Below, piece by piece: positions 39,224 to 48,423 of a DNA stretch of 64,000 nt. The stretch is from Paludibacterium yongneupense DSM 18731 (lineage in GTDB: Bacteria > Pseudomonadota > Gammaproteobacteria > Burkholderiales > Chromobacteriaceae): NCBI RefSeq assembly GCF_000422925.1, contig NZ_AUGZ01000008.1, forward strand, positions 124,001 through 188,000, in the 5' to 3' direction. The notes beneath the pieces are model-generated. The model saw nothing but the letters and a program-made list of their open reading frames with translations. It was not told where the DNA came from and did not search any database. Position numbers and translations under genes: made by a program. Numbering within the stretch: the first letter of the stretch is position 1; each line of letters starts with the position of its first letter.

Positions 39224-39901
39224 ATGGATAAAGAACTGACAACCCTGATCGCGCGGCTGCTTGCCCTGCGTGTGCTACCCCGCAGCGACAGCCTGGTGCG
39301 GCGTGCCCTGCTCGACGAAAGTTTTCGGCAGGAACTCGATGTACGGTTGCAGGATGTCGGATTGCGCTTGATCGACAACCCCTATGCCGAGCATGTGGCG
39401 CTGGCCTTGCTGCCAACGATGACTGAGCCGGTATTCGGGGCCGGCGAGTCCTGGCTGAACAATACCCTTGGGCTGCCGCGCGACGGGGTGGCCTTGCTGG
39501 TCATTTTGTGGGCACTGATCGTCCTGCCGAAGCGCGAGCGCCAGATCGCCCGTGTCGAGGCCGGGCGCGAAGGGCAGAGCGATATGTTTGGCGTGCAAAA
39601 GCCGGTGGAGACAGGCGAGACGGTCTCCACCGGCGTGTCCGAGGATGCGCTGTATGCCGATTTCGGGCGTGCGCTCGGCGGGCGCACCCGCTTTAGCGCG
39701 AACCTCGGGCGTCTGGTCAACCTGGGTTTCGTCGTGCGCCGCAACCGCCTGCTGAGCGAGGGACCGTTGCTTGACTTGATGATCGATTACAGCCAGCTGG
39801 CGCCGCGCATCATCGAAGGTGCGTTGTCCGAGCTGCTGACGCGGCGTTCCGGGCTAGCCGCTGCGGCGGATGCGGATGCCGTTGCCGGGGAGGACGACTG
39901 A
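39224..39901 (+). CDS. mksE: MksE-like subunit of an SMC/condensin complex
   Basis: The 225-residue protein (start ATG 39224, 10 bases after mksF) has a MukE/MksE-like size. It contains a winged-helix-like part (LYADFGRALGGRTRFSANLG, then LVNLGFVVRRNRLL). Its TGA overlaps the ATG of the SMC gene by one base (TGATG), so the two are coupled. In related complexes this subunit dimerises and binds DNA and the kleisin. Identity depends on the operon. Confidence 0.6.
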   Translation: MDKELTTLIARLLALRVLPRSDSLVRRALLDESFRQELDVRLQDVGLRLIDNPYAEHVALALLPTMTEPVFGAGESWLNNTLGLPRDGVALLVILWALIVLPKRERQIARVEAGREGQSDMFGVQKPVETGETVSTGVSEDALYADFGRALGGRTRFSANLGRLVNLGFVVRRNRLLSEGPLLDLMIDYSQLAPRIIEGALSELLTRRSGLAAAADADAVAGEDD

Positions 39902-42702
39902 TGTTTCAAATGAAATCGGTGGAAATGGTGCACTGGGATTTCTGGCAGCGCCTGTCGGTGCCTCTCGACGCCCAGATCGTCACCATCATCGGCCCGAACG
40001 GATCGGGCAAGACGACCTTGCTCGATGCCTTGCGCACCCTGCTGGCAATCCGCTGTTCTGGCAAGCGCGACTACAAGCGTTATGTGCGCAACAACCGCGA
40101 ATCCTTTGCCTATCTGCGCGGGGTGGTCGATAACCCGCGCCGCCCGTCGGGCGGCCTGTACCCGACGCCTTTTTTTCCAATCGTCAACGAGACGGTGACC
40201 CTGCTATGCCGTATCCGCAAGCAAGGCGGCGATTGGGTGCGGCATTACGCGATCGTCGAGGGCGATCTGGCGCTCGAACAGGCCGAGCACCAGGCGCAGT
40301 GGCTGGGCGTGCACGAATATCGGCGCCGGCTCGAAGCCGCCGGTCTGACGCCCGCCGTAGCGGAAGTGCTGGCCCTGGAGCAGGGCGATACCGACAAGCT
40401 GACCGAGTATTCGCCACGGCAGTTGCTGGACCTGGTATTCCAGGTTTTCGGCGACAAGGATGTGCTGGACAATTATCAACGCGCCCGCGACGAGCAATTG
40501 GCGACCGAGAGCGAACTGGAGGCCCTTGCGCAGCAGCAGGCCGGACTCGATGTCCGGGTTGAAGGCATGAAGGCGCGCGCAAACCGTTTTCTGGAATGGC
40601 GCCAGTTGACGCAGTCGATTGCGCGGCTAAACGATGAAGCCCTGCCTCTGCTCGGCTATCTGGATGGAAAATCGGCTTTCTCCGGCGCCTGGGCGGCTTA
40701 TCGCAAGCAGCGGGCAGATCTGTTCCGCTCGCAGCGGGAGCATGCCGATCTGGCCGCGCGGGTAGAGCAGTCGGAGGCGGGCCAGAGCGGGGCGCTGGCT
40801 GAACGCGATGCGGCGGAGCGCGTGCGCATCGATGCGCAAGAGGCGTTTCTGGCGGTCAAGGGCGCGCACGCCGAGGTCAGCGGCCAGCTGCGCGAGCGCG
40901 ACCGGCTTCAGGCGCTGGCCTTGCAACAGCACGGTAGCGACGGGCAGGAGCTGGCCGTACGGCTCGCGACCTTGCGCGCCGATGCCGAGGCGCTACGCGC
41001 GGGGCTGAGCGCGAACAAGAGCGAACGGACCGAACTGACGGCCCAGCTCGATGCACTCGAAATGGGCCGTGCCCGCGCACCCGAGGACGTGCGCCATTTC
41101 CGTGCGGCACTGGATGAAGCCGGTATTGCGCATTCGCTGCTCAGCGATTGCATCGAAGTGCTCGATGCCGGCTGGCAGGCCGCCGTCGAGGCCGTGCTGC
41201 GCCCCTATCGTCACGTCGTGCTGCTGCACGATGAGGGCGACCGACGCGCTGCCTGGGCGCTGGGCGAACGTCACCGCTATCGGCATTTTCTGGTGGCGGA
41301 GTGCGCGCCGGCCCCGGCGCCGCGCCGCGGCAGCTTGCATGAAGTGGTGCGCTTTCTGGCCCCGGGGCCGGATTGGCTGTTCCGGCAGCTCGATGCCGTG
41401 AGCCGGGTCGAGGATGCAGAAGCCGGGGCCGCGATCAAGGGCGACTGGATCACGCGCGAGGGATATTTGCGCGAGCGGCGCGGGGCGCGCCATATCGGCG
41501 TTCCCGCTCATGATTACGCTTTCGGCGAGGGGGCGCGTCAATCGCGCCTGATGGCCGTGCGCGAGCGGCTGAAGGCCCTGAACACCGCCATTTTGCGCGA
41601 TGAAGAGACCCTGGTGGCCGCCACGCGCGAAGCCGCGTCGCTGGCCGAATACCTGGGCGGCATGGACGCGATTCGCACGCTCGATGCCCGCGCCGATGAG
41701 TTTGCCGCGCTGGACCAGCAACGGCAGGGGCTGGCTGACGAAACGGCGCGGCTGGGCGCGGCACTGGCCGCGGCGCAGGCACAGCGCGAGCGTGCCGAGC
41801 TGAAGCTGGGCGAAGCGCGCCTCGCGCATGACCGCATCTGCTTGCGCGAGCAGGAGAGCCGGGCGCGCCTGATGGCGCTGACCTCGGCGCTGGATCTGTC
41901 GCGGCGTCAACTGCGGCGCGAGTTGCTCCAGCTGCGCGACAATTTGGCGCGTCTACCCGGCTTGCCGGACCGCGAGCGCATCGCGCAACTTCGCGACGAG
42001 TTCGACAGCGCGGCCGATGTGCGCCATCAGCTCGCGTATCTGCAGGAGCGGCTGGAAGGCGGGGAGTGGGAAACCGATGACATGGTGCTTTCACTCAAGG
42101 ACAAACTGGCCGAGGATCTGGCGGCGCTTGCGCGCGAGCGCGAGCGGCGGCAGCGCGAGGTGGAACGTGCCGGCGAGTTGACTTCCGATGCGCGTGCCGC
42201 GTATATCAACAAGCTGCGCGCGACGGTGCGCGCCTATGCGGCCAATGTGAAGCGCCTTGGCGGCCTGGCAGGCATCGGAGTCGAAATCGATCTGCCGCAG
42301 CTGGATAATGACGACGCGACACTGGCACAAGCCGGGCTGACCTTGCGCTTCAACTTCGATCACAAGGGCCTGATGGGGATGAATGACGGCGAGGCCTCGG
42401 GTGGGCAGCAGGTGATGAAGTCGCTGATCTTGCTGATCGCACTGATGATGGACGAAGCCAATCCTTCGGGTTTCGTCTTCATCGATGAACCGTTTGCCCA
42501 CCTGGATATCTACAATATCGACCGGGTGGCGGGTTTCCTCAAAGCGACCGAGGCGCAGTACCTGATCACGACGCCGAATACGCATAACATCAATATCTTC
42601 GCGCCATCGGATCTGACGCTGGCGACGCGCAAGAAGCGGCCCGGCGATCGTTGGGCTCCACCGATCCTGCAAACCCGCCGTCGCTTGCCGGTCGAGTCCT
42701 AG
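39901..42702 (+). CDS. mksB: MksB-like SMC ATPase
   Basis: The 933-residue protein has a full SMC layout. The N-terminal head has Walker A GPNGSGKT at 31-38. A long coiled coil (about 170-375) leads to a hinge-like globular part near residues 395-480 (LSDCIEVLDAGWQAAVEAVL). A second coiled coil leads to the C-terminal head with the ABC signature SGGQQVMKSL from 833 and Walker B FVFIDEPFAHLD from about 859. The size suits MksB better than MukB (about 1480 residues). With the two genes before it, it should form a DNA-organising or anti-plasmid complex; no MksG/JetD nuclease gene follows. Confidence 0.72.
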   Translation: MFQMKSVEMVHWDFWQRLSVPLDAQIVTIIGPNGSGKTTLLDALRTLLAIRCSGKRDYKRYVRNNRESFAYLRGVVDNPRRPSGGLYPTPFFPIVNETVTLLCRIRKQGGDWVRHYAIVEGDLALEQAEHQAQWLGVHEYRRRLEAAGLTPAVAEVLALEQGDTDKLTEYSPRQLLDLVFQVFGDKDVLDNYQRARDEQLATESELEALAQQQAGLDVRVEGMKARANRFLEWRQLTQSIARLNDEALPLLGYLDGKSAFSGAWAAYRKQRADLFRSQREHADLAARVEQSEAGQSGALAERDAAERVRIDAQEAFLAVKGAHAEVSGQLRERDRLQALALQQHGSDGQELAVRLATLRADAEALRAGLSANKSERTELTAQLDALEMGRARAPEDVRHFRAALDEAGIAHSLLSDCIEVLDAGWQAAVEAVLRPYRHVVLLHDEGDRRAAWALGERHRYRHFLVAECAPAPAPRRGSLHEVVRFLAPGPDWLFRQLDAVSRVEDAEAGAAIKGDWITREGYLRERRGARHIGVPAHDYAFGEGARQSRLMAVRERLKALNTAILRDEETLVAATREAASLAEYLGGMDAIRTLDARADEFAALDQQRQGLADETARLGAALAAAQAQRERAELKLGEARLAHDRICLREQESRARLMALTSALDLSRRQLRRELLQLRDNLARLPGLPDRERIAQLRDEFDSAADVRHQLAYLQERLEGGEWETDDMVLSLKDKLAEDLAALARERERRQREVERAGELTSDARAAYINKLRATVRAYAANVKRLGGLAGIGVEIDLPQLDNDDATLAQAGLTLRFNFDHKGLMGMNDGEASGGQQVMKSLILLIALMMDEANPSGFVFIDEPFAHLDIYNIDRVAGFLKATEAQYLITTPNTHNINIFAPSDLTLATRKKRPGDRWAPPILQTRRRLPVES

Positions 42703-42712
42703 GCGCGTTTGC

Positions 42713-42731
42713 GCCGGACGTTCCGTCCGGC
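42713..42731. terminator. Hairpin between convergent genes
   Basis: GCCGGACG and CGTCCGGC form an 8-bp stem with a TTC loop in the 41-base gap between the MksB-like gene and the convergent putative outer-membrane protein. A bidirectional terminator is likely, although no T-run is present. Confidence 0.45.
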
Positions 42732-42743
42732 CGACGCGTCTGC

Positions 42744-43454
42744 TCAGAACAGGGTTTTGCGGTCCGCACCCACCGGCTGCTTGGTCCACTGCCAGACCAC
42801 GCCGATGCGGGTTTGCCACAGCGCCTCGTGTCCTGTGCCGCTGGCCTGCCAGTGGCGGCCCGCACCGATGAAGCCGGCCCAGCGTCCGGTCAGCGGATGG
42901 CTGACATTCAGCATCCAGCCGAATTCTTCCTGACGCCAGCCGTCACCGGCCGCGATGCCCGCTTCCCGCCTGAACTCGGCATTGGAGCGACTTCCGGTCA
43001 GTGCCAGGTCGAAGTCGGTGCGGGCCCGGGTCAGTAGCGGCAGATCGAGACTGGTGACCCATTGTTTTGCACTGGAGGCTTGTCCCTGCGCAATGCCCAT
43101 GCTGATCTCGGTTCCGCGCGGCAGTTCGAGGTGGTAGCGCGCGACCCAGGCCAGAGTGCGCTGTCCGGGACCGTATTCCCAGGCGCTGGTGTCGGCTGCC
43201 GCCAGGGTGAAATAGCCGCCGGGTGCGGGCAGGGCAATCCCGGCCTCGCCGTCGTTGCTGAATAGACTGCCGAAGTCGGTGTCGTAGTGCCCGTTCACGA
43301 CGGTTTCGATCCGGCTCGAGCCTCCGGGGCGCGTCTTCAGGTCGAGGCCGATGGCCAGCTCGTGGGCGCCGTCCCCGGTCGAGATATCGTCGCCGGCGGC
43401 GGCGAGGCAGGGAAACGCGACCAGGGCGATGAGGGCTAGGCGGGAAAATGTCAT
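42744..43454 (-). CDS. Putative outer-membrane or periplasmic protein, unrecognised
   Basis: The start at ATG 43454 begins a clear signal peptide (MTFSRLALIALVAFPCLAAA, cut after about residue 20), giving 236 residues. The mature part alternates short hydrophobic beta-like strands with Gly/Asp/Ser turns (GGYFTLAAADTSAWEYG, WAGFIGAGRHWQAS) and ends in Phe, as many outer-membrane beta-barrels do. I do not recognise a family. The neighbours give no functional hint. Confidence 0.6.
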   Translation of the reverse strand: MTFSRLALIALVAFPCLAAAGDDISTGDGAHELAIGLDLKTRPGGSSRIETVVNGHYDTDFGSLFSNDGEAGIALPAPGGYFTLAAADTSAWEYGPGQRTLAWVARYHLELPRGTEISMGIAQGQASSAKQWVTSLDLPLLTRARTDFDLALTGSRSNAEFRREAGIAAGDGWRQEEFGWMLNVSHPLTGRWAGFIGAGRHWQASGTGHEALWQTRIGVVWQWTKQPVGADRKTLF

Positions 43455-43521
43455 TGGAATATGATGTGTTGTATGTTTGTGGAATAATACTGCCTTGCCT
43501 GCGTGCTTGCGGACAATGGTT

Positions 43522-44004
43522 TCAACGCTTGCATCGCCGCACGACCACCGTGCGGGCAATCTTGTCGTGCCAGGCCTGCTTGCGCGGGTCCAACAGTACC
43601 CAGGCGTAACCGAGTCCGCAGGACAGCAGGGACAGCGTGCAGGCCAGCGAACGCAGGGTGGCCTGCGCCAGCCCCATGGCGCTGCCGCTGGCGGCGTCGA
43701 CGACTTCGGCCCCGATCAGCATCTTGCCCGGCGTCGCGCGTTTCCAGCGCAGAAAGCCGACGATGGCGATCAAGGGGAGCAGCCAGCGCAGCAGCGCCTG
43801 TTCCAGCAGCGGGCGCTGTTCTTGCAGCAGGGCGAACAAAGGCGGGGCATCGGCTGCGAGGGCCTGGCGCAGCAGGTCCGGCAGCGAACCCTGGGGCAGC
43901 TTGAGGCTGGCGACCAGCGCCGCCAGAATCAGTGCAAATAGAACTTTGTCTACGCACCAGGCGGCGACCCGGGGCCAGAAGCCGACATAATCCGAGGCGT
44001 TCAT
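43522..44004 (-). CDS. RDD-family membrane protein
   Basis: The 160-residue protein begins with GFWPRVAAWCVDKVLFALIL, carrying the RDD-type Arg and Asp residues in the first transmembrane helix (R12, D19). It also has the RWKRATPGKMLIGAEVVDA motif between helices and a C-terminal RKQAWHDKIARTVVV, both diagnostic for RDD proteins. The family's function is mostly unknown; some members act in ion exchange. Confidence 0.9.
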   Translation of the reverse strand: MNASDYVGFWPRVAAWCVDKVLFALILAALVASLKLPQGSLPDLLRQALAADAPPLFALLQEQRPLLEQALLRWLLPLIAIVGFLRWKRATPGKMLIGAEVVDAASGSAMGLAQATLRSLACTLSLLSCGLGYAWVLLDPRKQAWHDKIARTVVVRRCKR

Positions 44005-44073
44005 GCGCTTCCCACGACTCTAAAAGCGCGATTATGCCAGCCATGACCAGGAAGGCAAGCCTGATGCCTGTTT

Positions 44074-44640
44074 TTAAAGCGAATTTTCGGCTTCGTCAGC
44101 GGCCAGCGACTGCTGGTGGTTGTCCGCCAGGCGCTGATAATGCAGGGCGGAGTACTCGAAAAAGGCCAGTTCGCGCTCGGTGAGCGCGCGCACCTGTTTC
44201 ACCGGATTGCCGAGGTAGAGATAACCGGACTCGAGGCGCTTGCCGGGGGGCACCAGCGAACCCGCACCGATCAGCACGCGCGATCCGACGACGGCGCGGT
44301 CGAGTACGATGCTGCCTATGCCGACCAGAACCTCGTCCCCCAGGGTGCAGCCATGCAGTGTGACGTTATGGCCGATGGTCACATTGCGTCCGATGACGAG
44401 CGGCGCCCCCTCCGGGTCGTCGCTGCGCTTATGCGTCACATGCAGCATCGAGCCGTCTTGCACATTGCTGCCCTCGCCGATCTCGATGCGGTTGACGTCG
44501 CCGCGGATGATGGCACCCGGCCACACCGAAACCTTGCGTGCGAGGTGGACTTCGCCGATCACGGTCGCGCAGGGATCGATAAATCCGCCTTCTTCGATGA
44601 CGGGGCGCTGCCCCAGGTAGGAGCGGATATTGCGTTTCAT
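44074..44640 (-). CDS. Gamma-carbonic-anhydrase-like hexapeptide protein (YrdA-like)
   Basis: The start at ATG 44640 gives 188 residues with left-handed beta-helix hexapeptide repeats (VSVWPGAIIRGDVNRIEIGE, IGRNVTIGHNVTLHGC). The candidate zinc-ligand histidines are in MLHVTHKR and IGHNVTLHG. The family is called gamma-carbonic anhydrase-like; many bacterial members show little or no activity. It is divergent from oligopeptidase A with 70 bases between starts. Confidence 0.9.
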   Translation of the reverse strand: MKRNIRSYLGQRPVIEEGGFIDPCATVIGEVHLARKVSVWPGAIIRGDVNRIEIGEGSNVQDGSMLHVTHKRSDDPEGAPLVIGRNVTIGHNVTLHGCTLGDEVLVGIGSIVLDRAVVGSRVLIGAGSLVPPGKRLESGYLYLGNPVKQVRALTERELAFFEYSALHYQRLADNHQQSLAADEAENSL

Positions 44641-44710
44641 GTCGGATGTCCTCATCTACCGGATAATAACCGTCATGATACCGAACTCTCCAACCAGGGA
44701 TGCTTACAGA

Positions 44711-46762
44711 ATGAGTCAAAATCCGCTCCTCGATTTTTCCGGCTTGCCGCGCTTTGCCGACATCACTCCTGAACATGTGACCCCGGCCATCGATGCCCTG
44801 CTGGTCGAGGCGCGCGCAACGATAGCCGATTTGCAGGCCGATGCCGACGCGGGCAAGGTCGAATGGGACCGCTTCGTCGAACCCCTGGTCGATGTGAGCG
44901 AGCGTCTGGCGCGGGCCTGGGGAACCGTTGGCCATCTGAATGCGGTGATGAATACACCCGGCCTGCGCGAAGTCTACAACGCCAATATTCCGAAACTGTC
45001 CGAGTTCTGGACCGAGCTTGGACAGAATGTCGGGCTCTACGCCGGTTACAAGGCCTTGCGTGCCGCGCCGTCCTTTGACGCGCTCAGTCCCGCCCGGCGC
45101 ACGGTGATCGAGCATCAGCTGCGCGATTTCCGTTTGTCCGGCGCGGAGTTGCCCGATGCGGAGAAGGCGCGACTGGGCGATGTCGAGTCGCGCCTGGCCG
45201 AATTATCGGCCCGTTTCGAACAGAATGTGCTCGATGCTACCGACGCGTTCGCCTTGTATCTGGATTCTGCCGATGCCCTGGCCGGTGTGCCGGAGGACGT
45301 ACAGGCGATGCTGGCCGAGGCCGCGCGCGCGGAAGGGCGCGAAGGCTTCAAGCTGACGCTGCAGTTCCCCTGCTACTTGCCGGTGATGCAGTACGCCGAT
45401 GACCGCGCGCTGCGCCAGAAGCTATACGATGCCTATGCGATGCGTGCCGCCGAGTTCGGGCCGGCCGAGCTCGACAACAGCCCGGTCATGCGCGAACGTC
45501 TGCAACTGGTGCGCGAGTCGGCCGGGCTGCTCGGCTTCTCCAACTTCGCTGAGCTGTCGCTGTATACCAAGATGGCGGAGAGTCCGGCACAGGTAACCGC
45601 CTTCCTGCGCGAGCTCGCGCACAAGGCCCGACCCTTTGCCATCAAGGATCGCTCCGAACTGGAGGCCTTCGCGCGCGACGAACTGGCGCTGCCCGAGTTG
45701 GCCGCATGGGATATCGCCTATGTATCGGAAAAGCTGCGGGTGGCGCGCTATGCCTTCTCCGACCAGGAGGTGAAGCAGTATTTTCCCGAGCCGCGCGTAC
45801 TCGAAGGCCTGTTTGGTGTCGTCGGCACGCTGTACGGCGTTCAGATCCGCCCTGCCAGCGCCCCGGTATGGCACCCTGATGTCGTGTATTACGATCTGGT
45901 CAGCGCCGGCGAAGTCATTGGCGGTTTCTACCTCGACCTGTATGCCCGCGAGGGCAAACGCTCGGGAGCCTGGATGGACGACGCGCGCGGTCGGCGCAAG
46001 CGGCAGGGGCGGACGCAGACGCCTGTCGCCTATCTGACCTGCAATTTCAGTCGCCCCGTGGGCGACCGCCCGGCCTTGTTTACCCACGATGAGGTGATCA
46101 CCCTGTTCCACGAGTTCGGCCATGGCCTGCACCACATGCTGACTCGGGTCGACGAGCTCGATGTCTCGGGCATCAATGGCGTCGAATGGGATGCGGTCGA
46201 GCTGCCCTCGCAGTTCATGGAGAATTTTTGCTGGGAGTGGCCGGTATTGTCGGGGCTTTCCGCGCACGTCGATAGCGGGGCGCCGCTGCCGCGCGAGCTG
46301 TTCGACAAGATGATCGCGGCACGCAATTTCCAGAACGGGATGATGACGGTACGCCAGATCGAGTTTTCCCTGTTCGACATGCTGTTGTACAGCGACTTCG
46401 ACGCTGAAGGCGGCGACTGGATGGCCTTGCTGGCCCAGGTGCGCAGCGAGGTGGCTGTCAATATTCCACCCGCCTATAACCGTTTTCCGAACAGCTTCAG
46501 CCATATTTTCGCCGGAGGCTATGCGGCCGGTTATTACAGCTACAAATGGGCGGAAGTGCTGTCGGCCGATGCCTACGCCGCGTTCGAGGAAGCCGGCGGC
46601 GCCAATGCCGAGACCGGGCGCCGCTTCTGGGACGAGGTCCTCGCTGTCGGCGGTTCGCGACCGGCGCTGGAGTCGTTCCGCGCCTTCCGCGGGCGTGATC
46701 CTTCCATCGACGCGCTGCTGCGCCATGGCGGGATGGTGGAAAATTCGACAGCGGCGGCTTGA
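44711..46762 (+). CDS. prlC: Oligopeptidase A (M3 metallopeptidase)
   Basis: The start at ATG 44711 (MSQNPLLDFSGLPRFADI) gives 683 residues. The zinc-binding HEFGH motif is at 467-471, inside LFHEFGHGLHHML, and the downstream third-ligand Glu lies in NGVEWDAVELPSQFMENFCW. This cytoplasmic thimet-type peptidase degrades short peptides, including released signal peptides. A terminator at 46869 follows. Confidence 0.96.
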   Translation: MSQNPLLDFSGLPRFADITPEHVTPAIDALLVEARATIADLQADADAGKVEWDRFVEPLVDVSERLARAWGTVGHLNAVMNTPGLREVYNANIPKLSEFWTELGQNVGLYAGYKALRAAPSFDALSPARRTVIEHQLRDFRLSGAELPDAEKARLGDVESRLAELSARFEQNVLDATDAFALYLDSADALAGVPEDVQAMLAEAARAEGREGFKLTLQFPCYLPVMQYADDRALRQKLYDAYAMRAAEFGPAELDNSPVMRERLQLVRESAGLLGFSNFAELSLYTKMAESPAQVTAFLRELAHKARPFAIKDRSELEAFARDELALPELAAWDIAYVSEKLRVARYAFSDQEVKQYFPEPRVLEGLFGVVGTLYGVQIRPASAPVWHPDVVYYDLVSAGEVIGGFYLDLYAREGKRSGAWMDDARGRRKRQGRTQTPVAYLTCNFSRPVGDRPALFTHDEVITLFHEFGHGLHHMLTRVDELDVSGINGVEWDAVELPSQFMENFCWEWPVLSGLSAHVDSGAPLPRELFDKMIAARNFQNGMMTVRQIEFSLFDMLLYSDFDAEGGDWMALLAQVRSEVAVNIPPAYNRFPNSFSHIFAGGYAAGYYSYKWAEVLSADAYAAFEEAGGANAETGRRFWDEVLAVGGSRPALESFRAFRGRDPSIDALLRHGGMVENSTAAA

Positions 46763-47562
46763 GGCGGGAACTAAGCGCACCCGGCGTTCGTCTCAAAAGG
46801 GTTAGTGCTTCTCCGAGTGCAGCAGCGAGCAGACGCCGTCATGCCCTGTCGGATGATTTCGTCTTTCAGCCCCCGCCATCGCGGGGGCATTTTTTTGCCC
46901 AGGCGAAGCCTGTTCCTGCGCCGGCGGGAATCGGATGACAGCGCGCAGTCCGTTCATGGCGGCCAACGATGACAGCGGTGGCGTCGATCGTGTTTTCGCA
47001 CCTGCGGCGTCGGGGCCGTCATGAGACCTGGGAGAGCGGTTTTCGGGACGACGGGCGTGCCCGCGTCCATCCCATGGCGGTTATCGTTTCTGGAGCGGCG
47101 GCAGGGGGACGGTGGTGGAATCGCGATGCCGGTTGGCGGACGGGGTCGGCATGGAAAATGTGGGTTGCATCGGAAGCAGGGTCGAACGGCGTGCAATGGC
47201 GGGGTGGTCGGACGGTGATCGGGGTTTGGAGTTCGCAGTCATGATCGTACTCGGGTGAAGAAGACACTTCGATTCTAGGGAGCGAGCGTTGTGGCTGACA
47301 AACAGTTTCTGCCATTGTTTCCGAAATCTTTGCGGCGAGCACTCGGGGGGCGCTTCGATGGCTTGGCGAGGTCGTTTTTATAAGTTGTTGAATATAAATG
47401 ATTATTTGTGATGTAGTATTGACTTTGCGCAAGGCGCTCAGGCTGTTGCTTATTTGGCCCCTCCCTCGGCGGCGGGCTTGAGGTATGCTCTAGCCGAGCT
47501 ACCGGCACCGATTGCCACGCATTGGAGCGTATTTTGCTTACTCTTTTTTTTATCGGAATACC
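46763..47562. other. 800-base intergenic region after prlC
   Basis: It contains the prlC terminator (46869-46897). The rest has no convincing gene: frames of 80-140 codons occur on both strands but are Arg/Pro-rich or lack ribosome-binding sites. A 30-codon GTG frame at 47291 (reads ADKQFLPLFPKSLRRALGGR after the start) is preceded by GGGAGCG and is a weak small-protein candidate. The last 180 bases are AT-rich and should hold the xthA promoter; TATGCT near 47482 is a candidate -10. Confidence 0.5.
46869..46897 (+). terminator. Rho-independent terminator after prlC
   Basis: GCCCCCGC and GCGGGGGC form a perfect 8-bp stem with a CATC loop, followed by A then seven T. Confidence 0.92.
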
Positions 47563-48351
47563 ATGAAACTCGCCACCTGGAATGTTAATTCGCTCAAGGT
47601 CCGACTGCCGCAGGTCGTGCAGTGGCTGACCGATAATCCGGTCGACGTGTTGTGTCTGCAGGAACTCAAGCTCGACCAGCCCGCCTTTCCCGTCGCCGAG
47701 ATCGAGGCCGCCGGGTATCAGTCGTTCTGGTATGGACAGAAGACGTATAACGGTGTGGCCCTGCTGGTCAGGGCCGGCGCACGGGTCGAACAGGTCGAAT
47801 GCGGCATTCCGGGTTATGACGACGAACAACGGCGCGTGATCGCCGCGACGGTCGACGGGGTGCGCATCGTGTGCGCGTATTTTGTGAACGGCGAGGCAGT
47901 CGATTCACCTAAGTACTTGTATAAATTGAAATGGTTGTCGATGATGCAAGAGTATGTCTCCAGCCAGTTGCTGCGTTACCCCGCTTTCGCCCTGCTCGGC
48001 GATTTCAATATCGCCCCCGACGATCGCGATGTATACGACCCGCTTGCCTGGAAAGACAAGGTGTTGTGTTCCGAGCCCGAGCGTGCGGCGTTCACGCGCC
48101 TGCTGGCGCTGGGGTTGAGCGATGCATTCCGCTTGTTCGAGGCCGAGGGAGGGCAGTATAGCTGGTGGGATTACCGTGCCGCGATGTTCCGCCGCGGCCT
48201 CGGCGTGCGCATCGATCATATTTTGCTGAGTGCCGCTCTGCGGCGGCGTGCGGTGGAGTGCACGATAGACAAGACGCCGCGCGGTTGGGAGCGTCCATCG
48301 GATCACGCCCCGGTACGGGTGGTGCTCGGCCCCGACAACGAGGTCGCCTGA
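47563..48351 (+). CDS. xthA: Exodeoxyribonuclease III
   Basis: The start at ATG 47563 gives 262 residues. Motifs of the ExoIII/APE1 family are clear: MKLATWNVNSLKVRLPQVV, the metal-binding CLQELKLDQPAF, LGDFNIAPDDRDVY with catalytic Asp/Asn, and RIDHILLS plus RPSDHAPV with the catalytic His. It repairs abasic sites and trims 3' ends. The frame is open upstream to 47512 but without a conserved start. Confidence 0.96.
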   Translation: MKLATWNVNSLKVRLPQVVQWLTDNPVDVLCLQELKLDQPAFPVAEIEAAGYQSFWYGQKTYNGVALLVRAGARVEQVECGIPGYDDEQRRVIAATVDGVRIVCAYFVNGEAVDSPKYLYKLKWLSMMQEYVSSQLLRYPAFALLGDFNIAPDDRDVYDPLAWKDKVLCSEPERAAFTRLLALGLSDAFRLFEAEGGQYSWWDYRAAMFRRGLGVRIDHILLSAALRRRAVECTIDKTPRGWERPSDHAPVRVVLGPDNEVA

Positions 48352-48423
48352 CGGCGCCTCCATCTTTTGGTCCAGCGCAAAGCTGTCTCGGTGCGAGGCT
48401 GCTAGGCTGGCAGGAATCTTTTT

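Noticed and set aside
37963-42702. Full Wadjet (JetABCD/MksBEFG) defence system
   Set aside because: No topoisomerase VI-like nuclease gene follows; the next gene is convergent and encodes a secreted protein.
47291-47383. 30-codon GTG frame with a possible ribosome-binding site
   Set aside because: Too short and unrecognised to claim as a gene without conservation data; mentioned in the intergenic entry.
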